Positions 1-10,085 of a stretch of 64,000 nt of DNA are shown piece by piece (positions within the stretch are counted from its first letter, which is position 1; the number at the start of each line of letters is the position of its first letter). The position numbers and the translations under genes were made by a program. Under the pieces are notes generated by a model. The model ran no database searches and was not told where the DNA came from. It worked only from the letters and a program-made list of their open reading frames with translations. The stretch lies in contig NC_035436.2 of NCBI RefSeq assembly GCF_002127325.2, forward strand, positions 25,617,506 to 25,681,505. The letters run 5' to 3'. This DNA comes from Helianthus annuus (taxonomy: Eukaryota > Streptophyta > Magnoliopsida > Asterales > Asteraceae).

Positions 1-1761
1 TCGTTAACGGAGTTCATATGTACGTTAACCTTTCTCAAATAATGACTAGGTTAAAACATTACAAAAGTAGTTTAACAAGTGTTTACAACCCATACACAAA
101 GTCTACCAAAGGTTAAAATATTGCGGAAGCTTCAAAAAAATCGTGTTCGGTTCTTCTACGTTGCTTGACCGTCGTCCATATGATCCACCTCATCACCTAG
201 GATCAAAACCGTTAAAATATTAGTTTTGACATTATTAAAGAACACATAATCATGAGGTCCAACATCAAATATTAGACAAAAGGGAAAATAAAAGTTTTTC
301 TGGTTCCACCGTAACTTACGGTGTCACCGTAAGCTACGGTGAGTCCTGGAAGTCTTTTGGTCCACCGTAAAACAGTAGTGAACCACCGTAAACCCCTGAC
401 CTCTACCGTAAGTTACGGTACCACCGTAACTTACGGTAGTACCTGGAAATTTATGTTTTTGTTTGGTTTGGTCATTACACTAAAACCCAACTCTCGGATT
501 TCAGTTTTCTAGGATGCCATTAAGTTAAATCTCAAAATTCTAATATGTTATATATTATCCATCATCAAAGATTCAATCCATCTCAACCCGAAGCATTATT
601 CATGCCGTACTTGATTATTCGACCCGTTTGGCTCGTCTAAGGAATCCACCATTGTGACGACTACCAACGAGTTCCAACCAATTTGATCCATTATTCAATA
701 TAGCGACATCACCGCTTAAATACAAAACGACACTTATTCTAAAAATCCAATTATACATTTAATAATCATCCAAACTACTTAATGTAACGGATCAAGTTAC
801 ATACCTTCAAAGTAGCCCTTTTTGACGTGGTTCGCCACCCGCTTGTCCGCTTGACGCTCCTGCGCCCGTTCCTATTGAGTTCATTTATCATATGTTTAGA
901 ACTCTCTTTTCAAATCATAATTCGCATAATACACTAAACATCGTGATTATGCGTTTAAACTTGGAATTTCAGTTTTAAGCCCTCATAGAGGCATTTCAAC
1001 AAGCACTTCATGGGCAGATTTTTACATGATTAAACATCAATTCTCTAGATTGTTATTTAGCCCTAAATTTACATCATTCAACCCTTTTACATGATTGATA
1101 ACCTTAAGTCTTTCTGGAATCGCTTCCAAATGGTCAAATTACACTAGATTCACAATCTATTTCCTAGTGTTCATCAATCTACACATAACCCATTAACCAC
1201 CTACAATGGTATTCATGAATTCACCAAATTTTCTTATGATTTAAACTTCTATTTGTCTAGGGTTTGTATCTAAACACCATAGTTATTCCTAAATCATCAT
1301 AAGACAAACATGCAACTAGAATTTCAGATTTTTCCCAATTCATGAAAATTCCAAGCTAAGAGTTTTCACTAAATTTTACATACCTTATAATCCTCTTGCG
1401 ATGAGGATCACGATTCTAGGCTCGGATTTTCGTTTGGACCAGATTTGCTCCTTCAATTGAGAGTTTTAAGCAGAATTTAGGGTTTGAGAGTGGGGATCGC
1501 CCCCTTTCCTTGCTCCTGGTCGACCAACACCTCAAAATGGGGTGTTTGGTTTTGTTTTACTAACTTAGTAACACAAGTTTCAAATTTTGACAACCTAGGT
1601 CCCTTCATTTTGGTCAACATTTAATTTAGTGGCTTTTTAACCCTACTATAGGTTATTTCTAAACTATTAACCAACTAGGTTAAAATTTCTAATTGGTAAA
1701 TTCTCATTTATTTATACTTTATATAAATCTCATATAAAATTTTATTTTTCGGGGTGTTACA
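1..1761 (-). repeat. T1 3' LTR (left copy, first about 82 bp outside window)
   Basis: Base 1 corresponds to base 6841 of the right LTR. The inner boundary is the TGTTACA end at 1761, next to the PPT. On the minus strand the LTR starts TGTAACACCCCG. It keeps one 18-bp palindromic unit (about 405-422) that the right LTR has lost. No gene of its own; small ORFs here are chance. Confidence 0.93.
308..437. repeat. T1 LTR cluster of four ACCGTA/TACGGT palindromes
   Basis: Four 15-base palindromes: ACCGTAACTTACGGT at 308-322, ACCGTAAGCTACGGT at 326-340, ACCGTAAGTTACGGT at 405-419 and ACCGTAACTTACGGT at 423-437, with further single ACCGTA half-sites between. Arms are 6-7 bp with 1-3 base loops. The right LTR has three (from 7149) because of an 18-bp deletion. 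They lie far downstream in the transcribed direction of the LTR, so they would be in R/U5 RNA if transcription starts where I expect. Confidence 0.85.
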
Positions 1762-1774
1762 AGTCCACCCCTGT
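1762..1774 (-). promoter_or_regulatory. T1 polypurine tract
   Basis: On the minus strand ACAGGGGTGGACT directly precedes the 3' LTR start TGTAACACC. A purine-rich run at this place primes plus-strand cDNA synthesis in LTR elements (known). It is less pure than the PPTs of T3 and T5. Confidence 0.75.
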
Positions 1775-1781
1775 TAAAAAG

Positions 1782-1799
1782 GGTTTCGTCCGCGAAACC
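1782..1799 (-). other. T1 pre-PPT hairpin
   Basis: Minus strand GGTTTCG-CGGA-CGAAACC: a perfect 7-bp stem with a 4-base loop, 7 bases upstream of the PPT. T3, T4, T5 and T6 have a hairpin at the same place with a related but base-pair-substituted stem. Here the integrase reading frame runs through it. Confidence 0.8.
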
Positions 1800-2864
1800 G
1801 AAGTACGTACCAAATAGTGTTGGGTGGAGACGTCGCATCTCCTCTTCGAGCTCCCATGTGGTGTCCGAACCTTTCTTGTGCTCCCATTTGACCCTGACTT
1901 GGTTAATCACCTTGTTCCTCAAACTTTTCTCCTTACGATCAAAAATCGCAATTGGTTTTACTGCATAGTTGAGGCTGTTATCCACCTCGATATCATCATA
2001 GTGGATATGAGTAGTTTCGTCGGCCAAACATTTTCGGAGGTGCGACACGTGGAACGTGCTATGAATCCCATTCAACTCCTCGGGTAATTCGAGACGATAA
2101 GCTACTTTACCAACCCGTTCAGCGATCCTGAATGGCCCAATAAATCTCGGGCTTAGTTTCCCCCTTTTTCGGAATCTAATAATGCCTTTCCATGGGGAAA
2201 CTTTCAGCATAACCATGTCTCCAACCTGAAATTCAATTGGCCTATTCCTTTTATCCGCATACGCCTTTTGCCTGTCTTGAGCCGCTTTCAAGTGTGCCCG
2301 AACCATGTCGATTTTCTTATTTGTAGTTCGGATTATATCAGTAGGCGCTATCCCTCGTGGACCCACTTCTCCCCAACATACCGGGGTTCGACATTTTCTG
2401 CCATATAACAGTTCATACGGGGCCATTTTAATGCTCGTGTGATAGCTATTGTTATATGCAAATTCGACCAAGGGTAAATGGACATCCCAACTACCTCCGA
2501 AGTCAATAATGCATGCCCGCAGCATATCTCCCAACGTTTGTATTGTTCTTTCACTCTGCCCATCCGTTTGTGGATGATAAGCAGTGCTAATGAACAATTT
2601 AGTCCCCATTTGTTCTTGGAATTCCCGCCAAAATTTCGAAGTGAACCGGGTATCCCTATCAGACACAATGGATACCAGCACCCCATGACGTGCTATTATT
2701 TCATTCGTGTAAACCTCTGACATCTTTTCTGACGTATAAGTCTCACGGATCGGAATGAAGTGAGCACTCTTTGTCAATCTATCTACCACCACCCATATGG
2801 CATCGAAACCACGGTTCGTTTTAGGCAACTTGGTTAGTAGGTCCATTGTGATATGTTCCCATTT

Positions 2865-3464
2865 CTAAACCGGAATTTCTAACGGTTGGAGTTTGCCGTA
2901 TGGTTTCTGATGCTCCGCCTTGACTTGTAAACATGTCAAGCATTTTTCCACATACTTCGCCACATCCCTCTTCATTCCGGGCCACCAATAGTTTTGTTTC
3001 AAATCATTGTACATCTTGGTCGCACCCGGATGAATTGAATAACGGGATTTATGAGCTTCATTAAGTAGAAGTGCCTTCACTCCACAGGTATATGGGACCC
3101 ATATCCTTCCGGATCGAGTCTTCAACCCGTTATTCCCATCCGACAAATCTTTCAACTGACCTATAATTCTTTCTTTCTTCCAATTCTCTTCTTTCATTGC
3201 TTCTAATTGCGCCTTTCGAATACGTTCAAGTATACCCGAGCTCACCACGAGTTGCATCGATCTAACTCGTATTGGAACATAGTCCGCTTTTCTGCTCAGA
3301 GCATCCGCCACCACATTAGCCTTTCCGGGGTGATAATGTATTTCACAATCGTAGTCTTTCACCATTTCTAGCCACCGCCTTTGTCGCATATTCAACTCCT
3401 TTTGATCGAAGAAGTATTTCAAGCTCTTGTGGTCGGTGAATATGGTGCACTTTACCCCATACAA
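2865..3464 (-). pseudogene. T1 pol, RNase H end and integrase zinc-binding domain
   Basis: Contains the RNase H C-terminal half ([44 protein letters not shown]) and the integrase HHCC zinc domain ([12 protein letters not shown] ... [20 protein letters not shown]). Same frame as the neighbouring segments; the upstream break is a TAA at 3480-3482 and the downstream break a TAG at 2865. Known role: RNase H removes the RNA strand after reverse transcription; the zinc domain multimerises integrase. The listed Met is internal, not an initiation site. Confidence 0.88.
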
Positions 3465-3479
3465 GTAATGCCTCCATAT

Positions 3480-3725
3480 TTATAAGGCAAATACCACCGC
3501 AGCCAGCTCGAGATCGTGCGTGGGATATTTCTTCTCGTGTATCTTCAATTGTCTCGAGGCATAGGCTATTACCTTGCCCCGTTGCATCAGCACACAGCCG
3601 AGTCCCGATAGTGATGCATCCGAATAAACCACCATGTCTTCGACTCCGTCCGGCATGTCAGTACCGGGGCTTGAGTTAGCTTTTCTTTTAGCGTTTGAAA
3701 CGCTTTTTCTTGATCGATTCCCCAA
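3480..3725 (-). pseudogene. T1 pol, RNase H N-terminal segment after a frameshift
   Basis: Useful coding begins near 3656, where the frame of the upstream RT ORF is lost by what looks like a 1-base deletion next to the conserved APVLT motif. From there the frame reads [49 protein letters not shown], given here only as its ends: first RNase H Asp in VYSDAS, Glu in [13 protein letters not shown]. It stops at a TAA where relatives have Lys. The residues before 3656 are a shadow of the RT frame. Confidence 0.85.
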
Positions 3726-6229
3726 ATAAACTTTGCTTTCTTTTGGGTTAGCTTTGTTAGCGGTGACGCAATCTTGGAGAAGTCTTGAATGAATCTCCTA
3801 TAGTACCCCGCAAGCCCCAAAAAGCTCCTAATTTCTGAAGGGTTCTTCGGGGGATTCCATTTCGACACAGCCTCTATCTTTGACGGATCCACCAATACTC
3901 CGTCGGCATTTATGACATGGCCTAAAAATTGAACCTCTCGTAACCAAAAGGCACATTTAGAGATCTTTGCATATAACTTTTCTCGCCTAAGTGTCTCTAA
4001 CACTTCTTGTGAGTGTTGTGCGTGTTCAGCTTCACTTTTCGAATACACCAAGATATCATCGATAAACACGATGACTGACTTATCCAGCATTGGCTTGCAA
4101 ACCCGGTTCATGAGGTCCATGAAAGCCGCGGGTGCGTTTGTTAGCCCGAATGACATCACGAGGAATTCGTAATGTCCGTATCTCGTGCGGAAAGCCGTCT
4201 TCGGCACATCTTCTTCTTTGACCTTTAGTTGGTGATACCCTGATCTAAGGTCAATGTTGGAAAACCAGTTCGCACCTTGTAGTTGGTCGAATAAATCATC
4301 TATCCTCGGGAGCGGGTATCTGTTCTTTACAGTGAGTTTGTTTAACTCCCGGTAATCGATACACATGCGCATGCTCCCGTCTTTCTTTCTCACGAACAAT
4401 ACCGGTGCACCCCAGGGAGACACACTCGGCCTTATGAATCCCTTGTCAAGCAGGTCTTGGATTTGGGACATCAACTCTTGTAATTCCGACGGTGCAAGTC
4501 GGTACGGGGCTTTTGGTACGGGTTTCGCGCCCGGAATCAATTCGATCCCGAACTCTATTTCCCGTTCAGGCGGTATCCCGGGTAAATCTTCCGGAAAAAC
4601 ATCTTCATAATCTCGTACTACCGGTACATCTCCAATCTTTCGTGATTCTTTTTCGGGCTCATTAGCGTATATCATGAATGCCTTGCATCCTCGCTTCATT
4701 AGCTTGTGAGCTTTCAACATTGAGCATATTATGGGGTTGCCTCCTTTTTCGCCATAAATGGTGACGTGTTTCCCGCTCGGAGATGTCAGTTTTATCTCTT
4801 TACGGAAACACACGACCTTTGCATGGTGTCGAGATAGCCAATCCATCCCAACGACTACTTGAAATTCTCCCATCGACATCGGGATTAGATTTATCAAATA
4901 TTCTTCATCGTCGATGCTCAGTTTACAATTTTCACCTACATCACAAACAATAAAGCTTTTATTATTACCTATCTCTACTTCTAAGGGCACAGGTAATTTA
5001 GTTAGAGCAAATGAAGGATGTCGAATAAATCCATATGAAACAAAGGATTTATTCGCACCCATATCAAATAACACACGTGCAGGAATCGAATTTACAGCAA
5101 ATATACATGAGACCACATCAGGTTCAACATTTGCTTCTGCGGCGGTTAGTTGAAAAGATCTTGCCTTTGCTTTAGGGGCTTCACCTTTCGGTTCCTGCCC
5201 CTCCTTCTTTCCAACCGATTCCGGGCATTCCGACTTCTTGTGACCCGTTCGATAACAATTGTAGCAAACCGTCACTTTCTCCGGGCATGATATAGCCATA
5301 TGTCCCGTCTTCTTGCATATGGGACAAGGCTTATCCTTGTAACGGCATTCGCCTTTGTGACCCTTCCCGTAGATTCTGCAACTTGGCGACCAGCCTTTCG
5401 TATCAGATTTCTTTGCGCTTTCTTTTGTTCGTGCCTTCTTAGTAGGGCTTGGATTCACATCTTGTGCTCTCCGTTCACCCCTTTCGATGCTCTTTTTCAG
5501 TTCGATCTCCCTTTCCCGAGCAGCATTTATAATCTCGGTAAGGGTCTCGTATTTGGAAGGGGTGATAAATTCCCTATATTCGGCACTCAACATGTTATGA
5601 TAGTAGTATATCTTTTGTTCTTCGTTCGTCACTAGATCGTCACAAAACTTCATCTTATCCATAAACGTTGCCGTAATCTTGTCTATGGTCTCATTTTTGT
5701 GCCTAAGTTGCATGAACTCTTCCTTAATTTTATTCATAACCGCTTTGGGGCTATGATGCTTAAGAAATGGCGTCTTGAATTCTTCCCAAGTCATGACCTT
5801 AGCAGCTTCAATACCGATCTGTCTCTTTTTGTTATCCCACCAATCTTTCGCTTGATTTCTTAGTTGACCCGTACCATAGGCTACATAGTCGTCTACGTCA
5901 CAATGGGTCCTCTCGAATACCCCTTCAATATCACTTAGCCATCTTTGGCACACTATTGGGTCAACCTCTCCATTATATATTGGTGGTTTACAAGCCATGA
6001 ATTCCTTGTATGAACAAGGTTTTCGTCCTCCATGCTTTTCCTTTGCTAAATTTGAGTCATCTTCTAGTTTCTTGATTCTATCTTCTACCATTGATAAAAC
6101 TGTGTTTTGAATTCTATCAACGAAGCCTGACAAACTGTTTTCGATCGCCTTTCCAACCTCTTCGGCAATCACTTCCCTCATTTGTTCGGTGACTCTTGGC
6201 ACCGCATCATCATTACCTCCATCTGCCAT
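3587..6229 (-). CDS. T1 Gag-protease-reverse transcriptase
   Basis: Longest intact frame in T1 (about 880 codons from the chosen start). Order: Gag core with the [18 protein letters not shown] block and AKDWWDNKK, a basic linker, CCHC knuckles ([28 protein letters not shown]), retropepsin, then RT with [17 protein letters not shown] and the [10 protein letters not shown] catalytic box (near 4055). I chose the Met at 6229 (MADGGNDD) over the one at 6271: a TTTCAG splice-acceptor-like site lies 8 bases before 6229, between the two Mets. Odd: the protease active site reads FDMGAN, where the family has D-T/S-G, so proteolysis is probably lost. The last about 23 residues are out of frame after the frameshift near 3656. 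Confidence 0.9.
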   Translation of the reverse strand: MADGGNDDAVPRVTEQMREVIAEEVGKAIENSLSGFVDRIQNTVLSMVEDRIKKLEDDSNLAKEKHGGRKPCSYKEFMACKPPIYNGEVDPIVCQRWLSDIEGVFERTHCDVDDYVAYGTGQLRNQAKDWWDNKKRQIGIEAAKVMTWEEFKTPFLKHHSPKAVMNKIKEEFMQLRHKNETIDKITATFMDKMKFCDDLVTNEEQKIYYYHNMLSAEYREFITPSKYETLTEIINAAREREIELKKSIERGERRAQDVNPSPTKKARTKESAKKSDTKGWSPSCRIYGKGHKGECRYKDKPCPICKKTGHMAISCPEKVTVCYNCYRTGHKKSECPESVGKKEGQEPKGEAPKAKARSFQLTAAEANVEPDVVSCIFAVNSIPARVLFDMGANKSFVSYGFIRHPSFALTKLPVPLEVEIGNNKSFIVCDVGENCKLSIDDEEYLINLIPMSMGEFQVVVGMDWLSRHHAKVVCFRKEIKLTSPSGKHVTIYGEKGGNPIICSMLKAHKLMKRGCKAFMIYANEPEKESRKIGDVPVVRDYEDVFPEDLPGIPPEREIEFGIELIPGAKPVPKAPYRLAPSELQELMSQIQDLLDKGFIRPSVSPWGAPVLFVRKKDGSMRMCIDYRELNKLTVKNRYPLPRIDDLFDQLQGANWFSNIDLRSGYHQLKVKEEDVPKTAFRTRYGHYEFLVMSFGLTNAPAAFMDLMNRVCKPMLDKSVIVFIDDILVYSKSEAEHAQHSQEVLETLRREKLYAKISKCAFWLREVQFLGHVINADGVLVDPSKIEAVSKWNPPKNPSEIRSFLGLAGYYRRFIQDFSKIASPLTKLTQKKAKFIWGIDQEKAFQTLKEKLTQAPVLTCRTESKTWWFIRMHHYRDSAVC

Positions 6230-6255
6230 CTCTATTTCTGAAATGTTTACATAAG
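6230..6255 (-). promoter_or_regulatory. Putative 3' splice site before T1 gag
   Basis: Minus strand ATGTAAACATTTCAG ends at 6238-6240, 8 bases before the gag ATG at 6229. The pyrimidine tract is short, but position and TTTCAG match the pattern in T3-T6. Inferred; no transcript seen. Confidence 0.45.
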
Positions 6256-6295
6256 TTGTTAAATATTCCATTTATAACACATGTTTTACTTGTTT

Positions 6296-6589
6296 GATTC
6301 AATCAAGTTCATAACTTGATTTAATCGCTCTTGCTTTGATTCAATCAAGTTCACAACTTGATTTGATCGTTTTTGCTTTGATTCAATCAAGTTCACAACT
6401 TGATTTGATCGTTCTTGCTTTGATTCAATCAAGTTCACAAATTGATTTGATCGTTTTTGCTTTGATTCAATCAAGTTCACAACTTGATTTGATCGTTCTT
6501 GCTTTGATTCAATCAAGTTCACAACTTGATTTGGTCGTTTTTGCTTTGATTCAATCAAGTTCACAACTTGATTTGATCGTTCTTGCTTT
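6296..6589. repeat. T1 leader minisatellite, 42 bp x 7
   Basis: Seven units of 42 bp between PBS and gag. Units alternate between ...CGTTTTTGC... and ...CGTTCTTGC..., giving an 84-bp higher-order period. Most units contain the perfect palindrome ATCAAGTT-CAC-AACTTGAT (8-bp stem, 3-base loop). Because 42 is a multiple of three, both strands show long repetitive ORFs; these are a by-product and I do not call them genes. Confidence 0.95.
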
Positions 6590-6741
6590 TTGCATTTCTT
6601 GTATTTAAATGAGCTTACTTGCTCTTTTCATGCATATTTGTTCATCTCTCATTCTTTACGTAATATAAAATTTATTATCAGAAGTTAGTTCTTACCGGAC
6701 GGTCGATCAAGCTTGAACCGAACACTTTGTAGACAACCTTA

Positions 6742-6755
6742 GGCTCTGATTACCA
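6742..6755 (-). other. T1 primer binding site, tRNA-iMet type with one extra A
   Basis: Minus strand TGGTAATCAGAGCC, 3 bases after the 5' LTR end. The usual plant initiator-Met PBS is TGGTATCAGAGC, as in T3-T6; here an extra A splits it. Either a post-insertion mutation or a tolerated mismatch. Confidence 0.85.
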
Positions 6756-6758
6756 ACT

Positions 6759-8584
6759 TGTAACACCCTTAAATTTTTCACTTGATTTTAATAATAAAAT
6801 ACACCATTTTTATCAAAATATTAGTTAAGTGACATAACATTCGTTAACGGAGTTCATATGTACGTTAACCTTTCTCAAATAATGACTAGGTTAAAACATT
6901 ACAAAAGTAGTTTAACAAGTGTTTACAACCCATACACAAAGTCTACCAAAGGTTAAAATATTGCGGAAGCTTAAAAAAAAATCGTGTTCGGTTCTTCTAC
7001 GTTGCTTGACCGTCGTCCATATGATCCACCTCATCACCTAGGATCAAAACCGTTAAAATATTAGTTTTGACATTATTAAAGAACACATAATCATGAGGTC
7101 CAACGTCAAATATTAGACAAAAGGGAAAATAAAAGTTTTTCTGGTTCCACCGTAACTTACGGTGTCACCGTAAGCTACGGTGAGTCCTGGAAGTCTTTTG
7201 GTCCACCGTAAAACAGTAGTGAACCACCGTAAACCCCTGACCTCTACCGTAACTTACGGTAGTACCTGGAAATTTATGTTTTTGTTTGGTTTGGTCATTA
7301 CACTAAAACCCACCTCTCGGATTTCAGTTTTCTAGGATGCCATTAAGTTAAATCTCAAAATTCTAATATGTTATATATTATCCATCATCAAAGATTCAAT
7401 CCATCTCAACCCGAAGCATTATTCATGCCGTACTTGATTATTCGACCCGTTTGGCTCGTCTAAGGAATCCACCATTGTGACGACTACCAACGAGTTCCAA
7501 CCAATTTGATCCATTATTCAATATAGCGACATCACCGCTTAAATACAAAACGACACTTATTCTAAAAATCCAATTATACATTTAATAATCATCCAAACTA
7601 CTTAATGTAACGGATCAAGTTACATACCTTCAAAGTAGCCCTTTTTGACGTGGTTCGCCACCCGCTTGTCCGCTTGACGCTCCTGCGCCCGTTCCTATTG
7701 AGTTCATTTATCATATGTTTAGAACTCTCTTTTCAAATCATAATTCGCATAATACACTAAACATCGTGATTATGCGTTTAAACTTGGAATTTCAGTTTTA
7801 AGCCCTCATAGAGGCATTTCAACAAGCACTTCATGGGCAGATTTTTACATGATTAAACATCAATTCTCTAGATTGTTATTTAGCCCTAAATTTACATCAT
7901 TCAACCCTTTTACATGATTGATAGCCTTAAGTCTTTCTGGAATCGCTTCCAAATGGTCAAATTACACTAGATTCACAATCTATTTCCTAGTGTTCATCAA
8001 TCTACACATAACCCATTAACCACCTACAATGGTATTCATGAATTCACCAAATTTTCTTATGATTTAAACTTCTATTTGTCTAGGGTTTGTATCTAAACAC
8101 CATAGTTATTCCTAAATCATCATAAGACAAACATGCAACTAGAATTTCAGATTTTTCCCAATTCATGAAAATTCCAAGCTAAGAGTTTTCACTAAATTTT
8201 ACATACCTTATAATCCTCTTGCGATGAGGATCACGATTCTAGGCTCGGATTTTCGTTTGGACCAGATTTGCTCCTTCAATTGAGAGTTTTAAGCAGAATT
8301 TAGGGTTTGAGAGTGGGGATCGCCCCCTTTCCTTGCTCCTGGTCGACCAACACCTCAAAATGGGGTGTTTGGTTTTGTTTTACTAACTTAGTAACACAAG
8401 TTTCAAATTTTGACAACCTAGGTCCCTTCATTTTGGTCAACATTTAATTTAGTGGCTTTTTAACCCTACTATAGGTTATTTCTAAACTATTAACCAACTA
8501 GGTTAAAATTTCTAATTGGTAAATTCTCATTTATTTATACTTTATATAAATCTCATATAAAATTTTATTTTTCGGGGTGTTACA
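6759..8584 (-). repeat. T1 5' LTR (right copy, complete, 1826 bp)
   Basis: Plus-strand ends TGTAACACCC at 6759 and GGTGTTACA at 8584. On the minus strand the first about 300 bases should be U3. A CT- and A-rich stretch around 8250-8330, containing CAAACCCTAAATTC, looks like a plant 5' UTR, but I see no clear TATA box. No gene; nothing else beyond the palindrome cluster from 7149. Confidence 0.95.
8201..8206 (-). promoter_or_regulatory. Putative 5' splice site in T1 5' LTR
   Basis: Minus strand AAG|GTATGT, downstream of the UTR-like stretch and 378 bases into the LTR. Conserved in the 3' LTR (1378-1383). A donor here with the acceptor at 6238 would remove most of the LTR tail, the PBS and the minisatellite. 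Inferred. Confidence 0.4.
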
Positions 8585-9194
8585 GATACCTTAATTGTCC
8601 TAGACTAAGGCGAGAACGCAAGAGGTTGTCGGTGAGGGTAATTCCTATTTTCATTCTAGGTGGACAAGTCCAACCCTTTCCCGAGCTCTCGTTAAAGAAG
8701 GTGTATGCCGAATCGCTCAGGTCTATGTATGCACCGAACGAAGTCGATGGAGAGTCCTTCACGGCACAATCGGCACAGGGACGACTATCGTCCAGGTCTC
8801 CGCTAGGTATGAAGGTATTTTCAGGAGCAACGAGGTTGTCGGAATGCGATCCCAACATTTCTTCATGGTCGGTGTCTTGGGGTGGATCAATAAAATCCTT
8901 CCTAAGCTCTTTTGACCAATTTAAGATTAGCTCTTCTAGTTGAAATAACTCGTCAAGGAGCATTTCTCCTAGAATATCTGGCTGGGCGCATTCGAGGGAG
9001 AGATAGTGATTATTTTTACTTTCGCCCCTCTTAAGTTTATAAGGAATCGGTGGGTCTATGTAGTGGGGCCTATAATTTAGAAAGTAACATTTTACTTCTT
9101 TATGTTTGCCTCCACATAATTGACACCACGTACCATAAGAGTGCCGAAAGTAAAAAGAATTACTATCACTCATGTTTATGTCAGAAATTACCAA
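8585..9194 (-). pseudogene. T2 first ORF with CCHC-like knuckle, truncated by T1
   Basis: About 203 codons remain; the apparent stop at 8580 belongs to the T1 LTR. Start could be the Met at 9194 or, more likely, the one at 9173 (MSDSNSFYFRH). Near the N-terminus is C-x2-C-G-G-K-H-x4-C (WCQLCGGKHKEVKC), a knuckle with the CGGxH core seen in plant Athila/Tat-type Gag proteins (known by recollection). The rest is acidic and Ser-rich with no domain I recognise. A knuckle at the very N-terminus is odd for Gag, where it normally lies C-terminal, so this may be a separate small nucleic-acid-binding ORF or a non-autonomous element's rearranged Gag. Confidence 0.6.
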
Positions 9195-9235
9195 CTGCTG
9201 GGATCTAACGGTTCTGTTTTCAGTAAGTGAATCTT

Positions 9236-9359
9236 GGGCACGGGGGCGTGTTGAGTGAGCACGACCCCGTGTTCAGCTTACTGTCTGACTTAAAACAGGA
9301 TTGCCAGTTCCAATTATTGAGCACGGGGGCGTGTTCAGCGGGCACGGCCCGTGCTGAGC
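9236..9359. repeat. T2 leader GCACGGGG/CCCCGTGC palindromes
   Basis: Two blocks (9236-9282 and 9319-9359) each pair a GGGCACGGGGGCGTG- or GAGCACGGGG-like arm with a CACGACCCCGTG or CACGGCCCGTGCTGAGC arm. The same motif recurs in the U3 part of the T2 LTR (10710-10930), so it occurs on both sides of the PBS. Confidence 0.8.
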
Positions 9360-9459
9360 TCTGCAGAAGCTAAAAAACTAAGAAAATCCTAAAAAAATTA
9401 AAAAGAAAAATAAAAAGGTGGTTAGGCCGTTGATTCCTAACTTTCTTAAAATCCTTGTG

Positions 9460-9477
9460 TCCCCGGAAACGGCGCCA
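9460..9477 (-). other. T2 primer binding site, tRNA-Asp type
   Basis: Minus strand TGGCGCCGTTTCCGGGGA, 6 bases (AGTTTT) after the LTR end. Differs by one base (T for G) from the TGGCGCCGTTGCCGGGGA form known from Athila-group elements. It sets T2 apart from all other elements here. Confidence 0.9.
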
Positions 9478-9885
9478 AAAACTTGATGTGCGTGAAGTGT
9501 GTTATATTTTAGATATATATTTAAGCCCTTTTTACACTTTTTGCCAAGTTTTAAATTTATAAAACACGATATTTACTAACACTAAACACACATATGGGCA
9601 AGTGCACCCATCGTGGACGTAGTATAGTGTTGGTAAGATACCGAGGTCGTCCAAGGACACAAGAGCTTTTAGTACCGGTTTATCCTCAACGTCTAACCAA
9701 ATCAAAAAGTTGGAAAAGATTTTTTTAACTAAGAAAATAAAAACTAACTAAATGCTGAAAAATAAAATAAAATAAAAAAAACAGATAGACAAGATGAATC
9801 ACTTGGATCCGACTCGTGTATTAGTACAACCTTTGATTATTTTCGCACTTTTGCACTTGTTTAAGAGATTATCTTAGTTATTGTA

Positions 9886-10085
9886 GTAGGCCCCTCTTTT
9901 GAAGGCGACGTTACCCTCAACCCAGTAGTTTGAGTCAGCAAGGATACAATCCTAAAGGGTCGGATTATTGAAAGATAATGAATTATGTTATTAATGCAAA
10001 TTATGGTAGGCCCCGCTTGTGGCGGTGACGTTACCCTCGACTAAGTAGTCTGAGTCAGCAGGGATACAGTCCTAAATAGCCGGGT
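9886..10085. repeat. T2 LTR imperfect duplication, about 120 bp x 2
   Basis: GTAGGCCCC...GACGTTACCCTC...AGTAGT.TGAGTCAGCA.GGATACA.TCCTAAA starts at 9886 and again at 10006. The second copy is diverged by several substitutions, so the duplication predates this insertion. Confidence 0.85.

Larger units (their letters stand above)
1719..2846 (-). pseudogene. T1 pol, integrase core and chromodomain-like tail
   Basis: Final segment of the T1 polyprotein. Seen in order: the first catalytic Asp in [12 protein letters not shown] (residue about 22), the second in VSDRDTRF, the catalytic Glu in the [13 protein letters not shown] motif, then the RKRGKLSPRFIGPF (GPF/Y) module and a chromodomain-like end VKWEHKKGSDTTWELEEEMRR. 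Known: integrase inserts cDNA, and chromodomains in this family steer insertion to heterochromatin. It is in frame with the segment at 2865-3464, from which it is cut off by one TAG (2865-2867) where relatives have Trp. The last about 15 codons run into the 3' LTR. The first Met is only the first one after that stop, not a true start. Confidence 0.9.
1..8584 (-). mobile_element. T1: Ty3/gypsy chromovirus LTR retrotransposon, nearly complete, youngest in the window
   Basis: Seen: two near-identical LTRs (1-1761, cut by the window start, and 6759-8584) flank an internal region with PBS, gag, protease, RT, RNase H, integrase and PPT, all reading on the minus strand. By eye the LTRs differ by about four substitutions, one 1-bp indel and one 18-bp deletion, so insertion was recent. 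Known: this domain order with integrase last and a chromodomain-like tail is that of chromoviruses; the sequence style suits the Tekay/Del clade (inferred). It lies inside T2: the right flank (from 8585) is T2 coding sequence. The TSD cannot be checked because the left flank is outside the window; GATAC (8585-8589) is the expected copy. Pol has one frameshift and two stops, so this copy is not autonomous. Confidence 0.93.

Noticed and set aside
6296..6589. CRISPR-like array (regular repeats with a palindrome)
   Set aside because: Units are contiguous with no unique spacers, in a plant retrotransposon leader. It is a minisatellite.
6286..6608. Repetitive ORFs on both strands of the T1 leader
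   Set aside because: They arise because the 42-bp unit is a multiple of three and lacks stops in those frames; no independent coding sign.
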